From Skeletonema tropicum (Eukaryota > Bacillariophyta > Thalassiosirophyceae > Thalassiosirales > Thalassiosiraceae): DNA of 64,000 nucleotides. A model generated the notes under the pieces. It was not told the DNA's origin. It saw only the letters and a list, made by a program, of their open reading frames with translations, and ran no database searches. Positions within the stretch are counted from its first letter, which is position 1; each line of letters opens with the position of its first letter. A program made the position numbers and the translations under genes. Shown here in pieces: positions 54,672 to 64,000 of this stretch. The DNA lies in contig CM074136.1 in the NCBI GenBank assembly GCA_037178625.1, positions 2,418,001-2,482,000 of the forward strand. The letters are read 5' to 3'.

Positions 54672-55800
54672 TTAGTGTAGAACGCCTATGCAACGTGCCA
54701 TGGTGGCATGTGGAATAGTAGATTTCTTTGGAACGATATTGTCTACGCATTTTCCATTCCCTTCAAGGTATTCAAGTGAATGGATCGAGTTCTCAACCTC
54801 CACTGTCATAATATCTCCCGCTTTGATTGCATGGATGCCATCCTTGTATGTTTCAGGCAAAGCCTGTCTCTCACGTGAGACATATAGATGAGTCTTTATG
54901 ATATCCCACTAGTCTTTTTGAACCTCATTTCCAATCATCTTATCTTCTACCAAATCAACTGGACTGTCTGTCCCTACGAGCAACTTGCCATACGCCTTCA
55001 GAAACTCCAATGCATTTTCATAGCTGGTTGGCAGAGGTACTAATTGAAAGTGACCATTCCGAGACTCAAACCATGTCAGTCCATAATCAACAAACAATTC
55101 TGTGCCAGCTGCGAGATCCCTCAGAGCAGTGCTAGTTCTGTTCCACCACGGAGTAAACGCTCCCGCTCCTGGTGATGTGTAACGATTGATACCAGCATCA
55201 TCATAATGTGCCTCGTGTTCTTCAACATTTAGCAAGCTGAAGTGACAGTTAGGGGTTGCACCGACCCTCGGTGACAGAAACATCCTCAGCTTCACCATCC
55301 ATACCGATATCAGGGACGTTCCAATCGTAATTTGTTATGGCCAGTGGTAGTCGCCCGAGTGCTTCGAAATCATGCCCGTCACTGGGGACATGTGCCAATC
55401 CTGGTCAACTGTGGCAAAGGCAGCGTCGCCAACCCGTCCTAGAAGTAGTGATCCTCTTTTACTGGAATGCCTGTGAAATATATCCGACTCCGGCGTTGGG
55501 GATCGTTGATTCCGCCAAGTGCAGAAGACAAGTATTGGGATCGTCGGCAGCTGCTGTGACTGCGCATGATAATAATATCATGCAGCCGCCACTTATGGCA
55601 GCTTGTTGGGTAAAGCATCGCTGTGTGAATTGTCGTCGACTTACTGGGGGGATAAAGTGCGCGAGGGGGGAAAGGGGGGAAGAAAATGGCATGGCGAGCG
55701 AAGAGCCTTCGAGTAGGAGGAGGAGGAGGAGGAGGAGGAGGAGGGAGAGAGTGCGCATACTTATTATATTATTATCAAGTTCCATAGATTTAAATCCCAA
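54672..55800 (-). pseudogene. Decayed secretory/plastid SET-domain protein
   Basis: Minus-strand fragments in order: an N-terminus with an extreme poly-Leu signal (after MRTLS), LLHLAESTIPNAGVG, then in other frames GRVGDAAFATVDQDWHMSP, RLPLAITNYDWNVPDIGMDG and GATPNCHFSLLNVEEHEAH. Next come TELFVDYGLTWFESR (SET C-terminal core) and, after a stop, LPETYKDGIHAIKAGDIMTV and LEYLEGNGKCVDNIVPKKS, the start of a second SET-type unit. These blocks match the order in a SET family I recall from diatoms. At least four frame changes and a stop separate them, so the gene is non-functional as assembled, though sequencing error in part cannot be excluded. Confidence 0.72.
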
Positions 55801-55871
55801 TTGTAATTCTCTGCATGATGATGATAAAATACAATACTCCTATGTACTTGCGTCACACTTTTCGACTACGT

Positions 55872-57047
55872 TCATTTCAAGAAGCAGTTTTTGCGGCGAA
55901 AGCAGTCTGGAAATTTGTCCATTTTTTCCCACGGGCGTGACACCTTTTCCCCCATCCAGTTACCAGGTTCTTTCAACCAAGGTATGCTACGCACATGGTG
56001 CGTTTTTGGTGTCAAATGGAAAGACCAAGAATTGATTTTCGCACATGCATTGTATCTCGACTTAAATGGGTAAGTCCGCTGCAATGCCACTAACGCAGCA
56101 TTCTCAGCCCCGAGCTCATTCATGTTAAAGAGTTCCGATTCATGTTCCTTGTTTTGACGTGTGAATAGTTCGGCCTGCAATCTACCTCTAAGCTTACTCT
56201 TATGGAAGATCCATGTATCCCATGACCATGACCATCTTTTTGCAGCTGCACACCGATCCTCGTCCTCTTTGCGTAGAGGAGTGCCTACTATTTGTTCATA
56301 GATAGCCTTCACATCTTGTGGCATCTTGTCAGAAAACCCACTAGTTCCCAACCCTACAAGGACTTCTGGATTCAAGTGGCGTGCAAGTGAGATGGTATCA
56401 TCAAATGCCATGTCAGCGTTGGCCATGACAACAACATCACCAGTTACAAAATCTGATACTGCGTTCTCGAACATCTGGTAGTAGTTTGGTTGACCGTGTG
56501 GTGAACCTACGCATGTTACTTTGGAATGTAGGTCGGCATGATTGATCGATGTGGTGGGAAATGATGTGATGCCAAGCGTGCGACTTAGCTGAACCATCCC
56601 ATCGAGGAAGAGAGGACAATTGGCACCTTCCTTTACTCCATCGAGAAACACAACGACCTGATCAAAGTGTGGGTTGAGTATGTTTGCCAACAGCGATGCT
56701 CGAATTTCGAGTCGATGGGGATGTACTTCCGATCCCCTTTCCTGTGCCCAGAAGCTTGTTACGTAGGAGACCTTGGTTTGTGGTGCATCCGTTTGCACAT
56801 CAACGGCAAATGCATTGTTCGCTGGGAGCGCGACCACTTCTTGTTGCTCACCAAGAGCCCTCCGGCCACGGAGAGAGACTGATTTGGGATCGACGAACTC
56901 TCTTAAAAAATTCAAAGTTAATATTCGTCGATCAACTGGCAGAGTGTCTTGAGCATCGTCGAGATCGGTCGTCTTCATTCCGTACCAGACGACCGTCAAC
57001 AATGCGGAGACCACAAATAGGGTCATAATAATAAGTTTCGTCCTCAT
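55872..57047 (-). CDS. Type II membrane protein, putative Golgi glycosyltransferase
   Basis: This intronless frame encodes 391 residues. It starts MRTKLIIMTLFVVSALLTVVWYG, a short cytosolic tail and signal anchor, followed by a stem region to about residue 85. The lumenal domain contains VSYVTSFWAQERGSEVHPHR, LDGMVQLSRTLGI, YYQMFENAVSDFVTGDVVVMANADMAFDD (around residues 195-225; NADMAFDD resembles a GT-A metal-binding loop) and CAKINSWSFHLTPKTHH near the C-terminus. Family members I recall are annotated only as hypothetical or nucleotide-diphospho-sugar transferase-like. The neighbour is a fucosyltransferase relic on the same strand, supporting a glycan role. Substrate unknown. Confidence 0.72.
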   Translation of the reverse strand: MRTKLIIMTLFVVSALLTVVWYGMKTTDLDDAQDTLPVDRRILTLNFLREFVDPKSVSLRGRRALGEQQEVVALPANNAFAVDVQTDAPQTKVSYVTSFWAQERGSEVHPHRLEIRASLLANILNPHFDQVVVFLDGVKEGANCPLFLDGMVQLSRTLGITSFPTTSINHADLHSKVTCVGSPHGQPNYYQMFENAVSDFVTGDVVVMANADMAFDDTISLARHLNPEVLVGLGTSGFSDKMPQDVKAIYEQIVGTPLRKEDEDRCAAAKRWSWSWDTWIFHKSKLRGRLQAELFTRQNKEHESELFNMNELGAENAALVALQRTYPFKSRYNACAKINSWSFHLTPKTHHVRSIPWLKEPGNWMGEKVSRPWEKMDKFPDCFRRKNCFLK

Positions 57048-57676
57048 TGCTGTTTTGACTTGTAGGAGCGCGTATATATGATACGTTCACGGAGTTAGCT
57101 GCTGATTGCTATGTTGCAATGGAAGAAGAGCAGAATAAATCAAGGCAGAAGCGAAAGCGTTCTTGCGTAAGGTAATAGTAATAACTTATTATGATTAGGT
57201 TTTGTAATGACCGATGAGGAATTGCTGCTGCCTGGTGGAGGCGATGGCGTGGATGAAATGGCAACAGCAGAGAGTCATAGGTACTTATTTAACAGCTCGA
57301 GATGGGGTCAGTGTCTCAATGACCAGTGCTTCCAACCTCCGGCAGTGGTGTCCAGCAGTACCGATTCCATCATATATCGTGAGCAAAAAATGACCCGAAG
57401 CGGTACTGCAAAAAACTTAAAGGATCAGATTCAAATCAAGGAGATTGTACTTAGGTAGCACTATCGTTGCCTACGTTCTCCTTTACTGACACTCGTGTCT
57501 CTAGAGAGTAGCAGCTAAAATAATAATCTATCTATCTATCGTTGCCTACCGATGCGCCTCTGCTAACTGCTAAGTAAGGCTTATGAGGACGTACTATCAA
57601 AAAACTCATTATATATAAAACGAGAGAGAGCATAGAGCAAGAGCACACATCACATCCCATCCCGTAAAAAAAATCT
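57048..57676. other. Intergenic upstream of the glycosyltransferase-like gene
   Basis: Bases 57480-57540 (GACACTCGTGTCTCTAGAGA, TAATAATCTATCTATCTATC) resemble 11590-11645 in reverse complement, a dispersed repeat with a GATA microsatellite. An 83-codon frame at 57207-57458 is not recognised and is not claimed. Confidence 0.45.
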
Positions 57677-58800
57677 CTAGTCCATCGATTGAAGGAGAAA
57701 GACCCAATGCTGGCTGAAGTCTTGGCAGAGCAAGTGGTGGATAACTGCTTGGTTGCAGCTGGTTGTTAGACGATGGGGAAGAACTATGCTCCCAAGATTG
57801 AACGACTTGATGCTGTGCATAGTGAAAAACAATGTGAAAGAGGATATCTCCTTCTTCACAACAACCGGATCATCCGTGGCAACATACACGATGCGTTTAA
57901 TCCTCTCCACCTCACCCTGCTCATTTACAGGACATTCAGCCTTCTTAAATTGACGCAAGCGATGAACAAAGGGAATGTAGTTTTTAGGACGAACACCTCG
58001 ATGACCATGATGGCTCGACCAATACCTCTTTGATCAATTTATCACCACGTCGCACATGAATGGCATCATACGCTTCATCCTTCAGACCAAATGACTGGAG
58101 GAACCCTTTCACATCACGTGCAATCCATTGCTGGAACCGCATGAAGCCAGCCTTGTTCATCAACCCTACTGCATAATCCCACATTTGAGTTCCAGACAAA
58201 GTGGAGAATATCTTGGCCTCATCCGATGTCGCCTCTAATTTCTTTGCCCATTCTTCACTGGATACAAAATGATCTTGATCATTCCCTTTAGTCCAGACTA
58301 ATCCTCTCCCAGACGCCGCAATCACATTGACTGTCTGCCCATTCTCTTCGCATGTGATGGGTGATTCGGACCCGCTAGAATGAGCAAAACGGACTCAATC
58401 GTTGTAAGTGTACGTGTCGGCACAGGGAATGGGACACCCACCACTTAACCATGTTGGATGATCAATAAGTCTTGAAAATCCCCTAGGAGAGTTTTCTTTC
58501 ACTTGCCAACTACCATCGGGCGATGAAGCTTGTGATGATTGCATTATTTGAGTTTCGTCGAATGCATCTTTTGGACAGCCAAATTGTGATCCGCCAGCGT
58601 AGGAACTTTTATCATTGGGTGGGTCGAACATGTCAACACGGCCAGAGTGTAAGTGTTGAGTTGACTTCCATGACCGCGGGCAGAAAAGTTGTCCATATCG
58701 GGTAAATAGATCTTCTGTCATAAATGGGAGTCCTCTGCATGCTGAGTCCTCCAAATGACTCAGACAGGTGTCTTGAAAGATCTCTTTATTTATCCCTTGA
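57677..58800 (-). pseudogene. FUT8-like alpha-1,6-fucosyltransferase, broken
   Basis: FUT8-type enzymes transfer fucose from GDP-fucose in the Golgi. The minus strand reads DTCLSHLEDSACRGL, FTRYGQLFCPRSW, GGCPIPCADTYTYND, then an in-frame TGA (58395-58397) followed in the same frame by VRFAHSSGSESPITCEENGQ. Next is MWDYAVGLMNKAGFMRFQQW and the donor-binding motif DAIHVRRGDK (H-x-R-x-G-D). A frameshift at about 58010-58030 then shifts to YWSSHHGHRGVRPKNYIPFV, HRLRQFKKAECPVNEQG and IVYVATDDPVVVKKEI. The product then loses similarity, so the C-terminus (including its expected SH3 region) is gone. TGA in place of TGG (Trp) would explain the stop. Confidence 0.75.
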
Positions 58801-59107
58801 CTCCCTTTGACCCGTGCTTTGACGGACGAAACGAATTAATCCTGAGCTGGTACTCCGACCTCTCTAGAGAGAAATGTGAGCACCTCACAACACACAGCAC
58901 ACAGCACACAACACACAACCACAACATCGGTACTCGCGTTTTCGACCTTCTCGAGAGACCGTGTCCCAGGTACAAATTGATTCTGGCATCTTTTCTCGTT
59001 TCGATCGCCAGTTTCACCGAACGCATTTTCCCTCAAGTTATCTCCACCAATGGAACTTAAGGATACGTTTACACAACAATCAACCAGCACCAGCGACAAC
59101 AAGTTTT
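58801..59107. other. Intergenic between divergent genes
   Basis: A CACAACACACAGCACAC microsatellite lies at 58883-58920 and CTCTCTAGAGAG at 58860-58871. The upstream frame of the FUT8-like relic is still open in the first part. It must contain the promoter of the EF-hand gene. Confidence 0.45.
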
Positions 59108-60842
59108 ATGCTATGCATTCTTCGGATTTACTTTCAAGGAACAAAGGTTACTAATACTCTAGACATACCTGACCAAATGGAACAACACTGCACCCCATCA
59201 TCTGCGGTGTCTTCTCGTCTATTGCCCGGGAAACCACTTGACCTTCACTTGTCAAAACAGGACTTCACTATTGTTCTCCTTCGTTCACTAGGTCCTGCTA
59301 ACGTGTCATCTGCTGTAGTAAATGACATTTTTGAGCAGATCGATGAAGACAAAGATGGATCAATCAATGCAGCTGAGCTGTCAAACTTTCTTCAATCTAA
59401 GGAGTATGGGAAGTTTTCTGACTTCATGACGAAGAGGCTAGTGCATGCTCCTAATGTGGGCAGCTCAATGTTTGTTTGTGGAAGCAGCTTGTCGATATTG
59501 AACAATATCTGGAAGAGATCACACGAGCTGGAAGGAATCATGTTGTTTGTACCTCACATGATCATGTGGCTTTTCTTCATTGGCTCAGCTCTATTCGCTT
59601 TTGATTTCTTGCGCACCACAATCAAAAGACAAAAAGACGAGGGCGTAATATTGACAATGCAGCTGCTTCGGAAGAACTTCGGTTCTGTTGAACAGGTTAG
59701 TAGTTTAGTGTGAATCATATGCATCTGTACATGTTCAGCCAATACTTACCACTGCCATTCTCATTCTTTTAGATCATCAATCTATTTTGGTTGTTTGGAA
59801 GTCTAGAGTATGTACTTGCTAGTCATAGCAAACATCTCACTCTTTCCGACGCTGCTACATCAGGACTTTGGGTGACAGGCGGATTCAATTATCTGTTTGC
59901 TGGTATGCTAGGTGTAAGTTCAAACTGTCCTTTGAAAAGCACGCCATTATCACTTTGTTTCAATGTTCTATGTACCCACAATTCCGATGTATTTAGTTTC
60001 CATCCATTTACAAGATCACTTCTGAAAAGATCAACCAACAAGAAGAATTGCAGAAAAAGATCAATGACTTCATTGAATCCAACCAGATTCACAGGCGAAA
60101 CACATTCAACTCTCCTACGAAACCTCTTGACTTTCAAACTTCATCAATGAGAATGATAAGATCTGTATCTGAGTCTTCCATGCAACCAATGCATGAGTTG
60201 CCTCTCCAAAGACACAACACTTATCCTGTGATGATACAAATAGATATCGTGCGTGATGATGATGACGATGTGTATCCGCTAGAGAAGATACCACACCCAC
60301 ACAAATGCAGTGCAGAATCTTTGAAGACACTTGACACGGAGTCCTTGACATCTTCTGAAGATAATTTTACCTTGTCTAGGAGGATGTCTGATTGTTCATT
60401 AGAGAACAGCACGTGTAGTCCTTCGTACGATGATGTATACGCTTCACTGTCATCTGATGCTCCTATCAATCTTGATGTGTTCGTGCAAGTATTGTTGCAA
60501 GAACAATCTGCTAACAAGGCCAACAATCACAATCTCAAATTATGTCAAGAGATCGCAATGTCATCAAGCTTCTGTATCGCTGTATTGTATTCAGTAGCCG
60601 GGGTTCTTTTCACTATCGGAGCAATTGCAATTGATGCCGGTTTTACCCATGATGCCGTTCAAAACGTATTCTTGTCAGGATCATGTATCTATTTTTGTGG
60701 AAGCAGTTTTGGTCTCATCAAGCAGTGGCAGAGTGCAAGGTCCAGCTGGGACTCCCGTCAGTCAGTGATCTCGGCGTTGAAGCAATACACCTTTCAAGAA
60801 AATGGAACCGGAGGCAGGTGGAGTGCGATAAATGTGGTTTGA
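59108..60842 (+). CDS. EF-hand membrane protein, YrhK-like helices (two introns)
   Basis: Exons are 59108-59695, 59773-59913 and 60015-60842; introns are 77 and 101 bp (GTTAGT to TTTTAG, and GTAAGT to ACAAG). All junctions lie between codons. The product is about 518 residues; the ATG at 59177 is an alternative start. One canonical EF-hand, DEDKDGSINAAE, sits at about residues 80-91. Four to five hydrophobic segments follow in two groups: FVPHMIMWLFFIGSALFAF plus IINLFWLFGSLEYVL and LWVTGGFNYLFAGMLG before, and FCIAVLYSVAGVLFTIGAIA plus VFLSGSCIYFCGSSFGLI after, a ~150-residue Ser/Asp-rich loop. The FGSLEY and GSCIYFCGS patterns recall the YrhK domain. The role, presumably Ca-responsive at a membrane, is unknown. 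Confidence 0.75.
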
Positions 60843-61369
60843 TCCCATCTGCAGCATCACCCTCACTGAACTCGCATTTGGATTTGGAGACGCAACACGG
60901 CGACTTTGATTTGATTATGTACCCTTATTATTCAACTACCCCCCTCGTTTTGAAAGCCCAGTCCAAGACTTTGTAGAACAACAGCAACAGCAGAACCACA
61001 CGGTGCCATCTTGAAACTGTTATAGTCTCAGAAGCAAGACTTCTTATACCGGTATGATAGCACTACGACACAGACATATTTGGATGTGACACAAGCTATT
61101 TTGGGTATATTCGGTACCCATTGTGTATCTGGCGTTCCGATTTGGGGGGGTTCTATCGAACCCCCCTCACTTTTTGGATTTGGGTGTCAATCACTCTGTT
61201 TATGTTTTTCGGTCGATGGGTACATAGGTGTCGTATCGGGATTTTCTGTTGAATGATGGGGAGCCGGAGACGTACACTGGATGCCACCGATTCGTTTAAC
61301 TCGGCGTGGGGTCTTCGTCACTTCCGTGATCGTCACCAGCGGGACTACGTGGACGTCGAAGGGTCGAGT
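60843..61369. other. Intergenic with hairpin
   Basis: Contains the 3' flank of the EF-hand gene, a perfect hairpin at 61145-61166, and GC-rich sequence of unknown origin at 61245-61369 leading to the LINE fragment. No supported gene. Confidence 0.45.
61145..61166. repeat. Perfect 9-bp stem hairpin
   Basis: GGGGGGTTC, loop TATC, GAACCCCCC. It lies about 300 bp after the EF-hand gene's stop codon. It may be chance, a structured 3' end, or an element terminus. Confidence 0.7.
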
Positions 61370-61866
61370 TTTCAAAAAAGATGGAGTCTACTGGGGAGCT
61401 GTCAGACGAACAGTGGGGATCTCGGAAAGATAGAAACTCAATTGATGCAGCCATGATCAAATTGTTAACATTCGAAGCGGCACGAGCAAAGAAATCAACA
61501 ATAGGCATGCTGTATTATGACTGTATAGCGTGTTATGATCGAATGCAGCCGTCATTGTCGAACATAGAAATGGCGAAAAGGAACTTCAGTGACGGGATCT
61601 TGCGAGCAAGAGCGGAAGCACTACGTGGAATGAAACGCAATGTGAGAACCGGGCTCGGGGTATCGAATGATATATACTCAGAAGAACCAGGGGATTATCA
61701 GATTTCAGGAGAGATCCAAGGAAAAGCAGACAATCCGGCGCTGTTTACGGCATGTAGTAGTGGGATCCTGAAAACGCACGCAGAATTGGCACCGGGCCTG
61801 GAATTACATGGTTGTTTCGGGGAACGGATGATGAAGCGTCATAACGTAAGCTACGTTGATGATAAT
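61370..61866 (+). pseudogene. LINE reverse-transcriptase fragment
   Basis: About 490 bp are essentially identical, in opposite orientation, to 47760-48255 of the 6.1-kb LINE. They cover MESTGELSDEQWGSR, YYDCIACYDRM (motif A), GKADNPALFTA (motif B) and end exactly within YVDDN (motif C). Both ends are abrupt. The right edge joins directly to the duplicated ALG14 segment through CTGGTCAACTAATT, which also occurs at 29627. Confidence 0.9.
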
Positions 61867-62133
61867 ATCTGGTCAACTAATTAATAATTGTATTTGAATA
61901 TACTTCCTCAAGGGAATTTGGCTATCTGTTTGGGTTCAACATGTTGATAGGTGCGCTCTATGGAGGGCATACTCACATGGTTGTTTCGTATTTTGTGCGG
62001 TGTGCCTCGTGCGTGCCTCTAGCTAGCTAAAATTAAAATTCGCAACAAAAAATTTTGTTACGATTTTCTCAACGCGGTTAGCCTACTTACAGCCTCTCTC
62101 TAAGCAACATACATCATAGCAACGTAATCTACA

Positions 62134-63054
62134 ATGGCAGCAATAAAACTCCCAGCTTCGATAGGAGCTGTTACTACTGCTACTATTGTTGTGGCGATCT
62201 CTATCATTTCCGTCAGAATTTTGAATATCGTGCGATGCATACACAACAACCGTCGCAAAAGGCGTCGGAGCAAAGAGCGTGGTGATGATCATATTTCATC
62301 CTCTTCCATGGACCATCTTCGACACAATGACGACGAGACGCAGCCTTCAACATCATCGAAAATCAAGACGGTAGTATTTCTTGGTTCAGGTGGCCATACT
62401 ACCGAAATGATACAGCTACTGCAAGAGCTCGATCCCAAGATTTATGCACCAATTGTGTACATCGTAGCCAAAAGTGATGTAACATCGATACCACGGTTGC
62501 AGCGTTACATATTATCGAGTGGAATGAGAGATGGCAAGGATTGTCATCCGCAGTGGGAGGGGAGATATCCTAAGTCTATCAACAAGACCAGCGGCAATGA
62601 TGATGTCACAACAACAACTTCTCCACCGGCACAAGCACAAGTGTACACTCTCCCACGAGCACGAGAAGTCCATCAATCCTACCTTTCATCCATATTCACA
62701 ACATTACATTCAACATACAAAACTGCACAATTATTATGGAAGATACAACCGCATTTGATAGTGACCAATGGGCCGGGGACGTGCGTTCCAATTGTTTATT
62801 GCGCTTTCATTCTTCGATGTCTTTTCAGTTTTCTACATCTATTCAGATTTGGCAAAGACTCATCATTATCATCGTCAGAGATCACATTCCGAACAATCTT
62901 TATAGAGTCATTATGTAGAGTTAAAACAATATCATTGTCGGGGAAATTGGTCTATCCGATTGTAGATTCGTTTGTGGTACATTGGCCCAGTTTGATGGAG
63001 CAATATGAGATGGTGGAGATTTGTGATGTGCTTGTGCCATCGTTGGAATCGTGA
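62134..63054 (+). CDS. ALG14: ALG14, copy 2
   Basis: Encodes the same 306-residue protein as 30373-31293, with the identical upstream 100 bp. See copy 1 for motifs. Identity over the whole gene points to a very recent duplication, or to two haplotypes joined in one assembly. Confidence 0.93.
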   Translation: MAAIKLPASIGAVTTATIVVAISIISVRILNIVRCIHNNRRKRRRSKERGDDHISSSSMDHLRHNDDETQPSTSSKIKTVVFLGSGGHTTEMIQLLQELDPKIYAPIVYIVAKSDVTSIPRLQRYILSSGMRDGKDCHPQWEGRYPKSINKTSGNDDVTTTTSPPAQAQVYTLPRAREVHQSYLSSIFTTLHSTYKTAQLLWKIQPHLIVTNGPGTCVPIVYCAFILRCLFSFLHLFRFGKDSSLSSSEITFRTIFIESLCRVKTISLSGKLVYPIVDSFVVHWPSLMEQYEMVEICDVLVPSLES

Positions 63055-63203
63055 TGAACCAGCAATGGTGCACTTAACAGAACGTTTGCAATTCGTATAG
63101 GGGAGTTGGTCATGTAAAGTGCTAGTAATGATATGAATAGATAGCTACAATGGGTGCGCTTCCGATTATAATAATAATAGACGATTCATCTACGAATAGA
63201 ATG

Positions 63204-64000
63204 TTACCTTGCACTACTATCACCGTCACCAGTGACTATCCTGCGGACGTCGTACATTCTCTGTCCATTTCTAGCAACAACGCCCCACCGATAGATCTCA
63301 CTTTGTTGTTCCGTCGTCCCAGAAGTGCTCCTCCTTCGACCACAATCAAGGGGTTTGTCCCACTTGACTGCTACACAGTCCAATTCATCTCCACCAGACG
63401 CCCATGATTTAATGTTCACGACAGTTCCCAGCCTGATTGGATCTTGTTGTGATCCTCGACGGCCTAGCCTTATTTCATTCCAATTTGGTCCAACCGTGAC
63501 ACGATCTCCTACCTTTACTTCCATAATTGGCTCTAAAGCGCTACCATTACCACCAGTACCTCGTTCCTGCTGTGGAGATTGAGTATGCTTCCAAAAGCCC
63601 CAGCACCTCCCATCACAAATATCCACCGACTCGAAGCAAGTTCGACAACGTCTCTTGGCATTCGGTTCTACCACTGCATTCCCCTCTCTAATATCACTTT
63701 GTCTTGTACTAATCTTTTCCATTTGCTTTCGTAATGTCTTGCGCACATTCTTATGCTTCTTTGCCGGCAAGTACAACGACGAGTCGTGTAGTGATTGCAA
63801 CGTTTCCTTTTGCTTCTCAAGTTCTTCCATGGTAAATCGTTCAAGGAAGGTAAAGTACGCACCCTTCCACCGTTGATGTCGATCACAGTGAAATTCATGT
63901 AACTTGTCACGACAGGATGGACATATCAAGATTAGATCGCGACAGACACTGCATAGATTTGCTCCACTGATTTCATCATGGGGGATATTGCATTCAATGC
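63204..64000 (-). CDS. TrhO/UPF0176-type rhodanese, copy 2 (C-terminal part; rest beyond window)
   Basis: The frame runs from the window end to 63204 and encodes the Cys-rich region (CSVCRD, CPSCRDKLHEFHCDRH) and the MIB/HERC2-like C-terminal domain. Differences from copy 1 are E to V in CFESVDICDG, one Gly fewer in the GTGG run, and S to P in KWDKPLDCG. The rhodanese active site lies outside the window. Confidence 0.88.
   Translation of the reverse strand, partial: IECNIPHDEISGANLCSVCRDLILICPSCRDKLHEFHCDRHQRWKGAYFTFLERFTMEELEKQKETLQSLHDSSLYLPAKKHKNVRKTLRKQMEKISTRQSDIREGNAVVEPNAKRRCRTCFESVDICDGRCWGFWKHTQSPQQERGTGGNGSALEPIMEVKVGDRVTVGPNWNEIRLGRRGSQQDPIRLGTVVNIKSWASGGDELDCVAVKWDKPLDCGRRRSTSGTTEQQSEIYRWGVVARNGQRMYDVRRIVTGDGDSSAR

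Larger units (their letters stand above)
61867..64000. repeat. Second copy of the 29.6-32.26 kb segment (continues past window)
   Basis: 61872-61994 equals 29627-29750. About 480 bp (29753-30233, including the C2H2 fragment) are missing at 61995. 61996-64000 then matches 30236-32260 with only a handful of differences: two substitutions in the codon region at about 63350, one at about 63417, a 3-base indel at about 63552 and two at about 63625-63640. ALG14 codes for an identical protein in both. Confidence 0.95.

Noticed and set aside
57207..57458. 83-codon plus-strand frame
   Set aside because: No motif, no homology I can recall, and it lies in the upstream region of a minus-strand gene.
1..64000. 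tRNA or rRNA genes
   Set aside because: I scanned for obvious rRNA and tRNA arm sequences (such as GGTTCGAATCC) and found none that fold convincingly; a dedicated covariance-model scan was not possible.

Overview
The window looks like nuclear DNA of a photosynthetic stramenopile, most likely a centric diatom. The reasons are short GT-AG introns (about 60-500 bp), a bipartite plastid-targeting signal with an ASAF motif on a SET-domain protein, Asp/Ser-rich low-complexity inserts, a SET-domain family I associate with diatoms, and a complete eukaryotic N-glycosylation gene style. Species identity is inference; no database was searched.

Layout. 1-4.6 kb: tandem GDP-mannose 4,6-dehydratase genes (the first cut by the window edge). 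5.1-8.5 kb: an amino-acid transporter and a plastid-type SET-domain protein, both on the minus strand. 8.6-15.5 kb: a nest of DNA-transposon-like elements. A Mutator-like element in two tandem copies has 9-bp flanking repeats; a 3.17-kb element with ~95-bp terminal inverted repeats (TIRs) sits in the second copy, and a third TIR element abuts the end. 16.0-17.9 kb: a DOMON/copper monooxygenase gene. 18.8-27.1 kb: a tandem segmental array. Each unit carries an antisense relic of a non-LTR reverse transcriptase and, in two units, a small conserved gene of unknown function. 30.3-33.8 kb: ALG14 and a TrhO-type rhodanese with a MIB/HERC2-like C-terminus. 34.1-40.3 kb: an ALG9 gene split by a reverse-transcriptase element. 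40.4-42.9 kb: an M14 carboxypeptidase, with a Stowaway-type MITE upstream. 44.6-52.2 kb: a secreted Cys-rich repeat-protein gene split by a 6.1-kb LINE that is flanked by a 17-bp target-site duplication and has a 5' inversion. 52.2-54.2 kb: duplicated blocks rich in the palindrome AAAGAGACGTCTCTTT. 54.7-58.8 kb: a decayed SET gene, a type II membrane glycosyltransferase-like gene and a decayed FUT8-type fucosyltransferase. 59.1-60.8 kb: an EF-hand membrane protein. 61.4-64.0 kb: a LINE fragment, then a near-identical second copy of the ALG14/rhodanese segment running off the window.

Biology. Several genes serve nucleotide-sugar or glycan metabolism (GMD makes the GDP-fucose precursor; ALG14 and ALG9 act in dolichol-linked oligosaccharide assembly; a FUT8-like enzyme would use GDP-fucose). 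Three of these loci are duplicated, interrupted or broken here. The strongest signals concern mobile-element mechanism and haplotype or segmental structure rather than a new enzymatic system. Coordinates of spliced genes span first to last coding base; exon limits are given in each entry.
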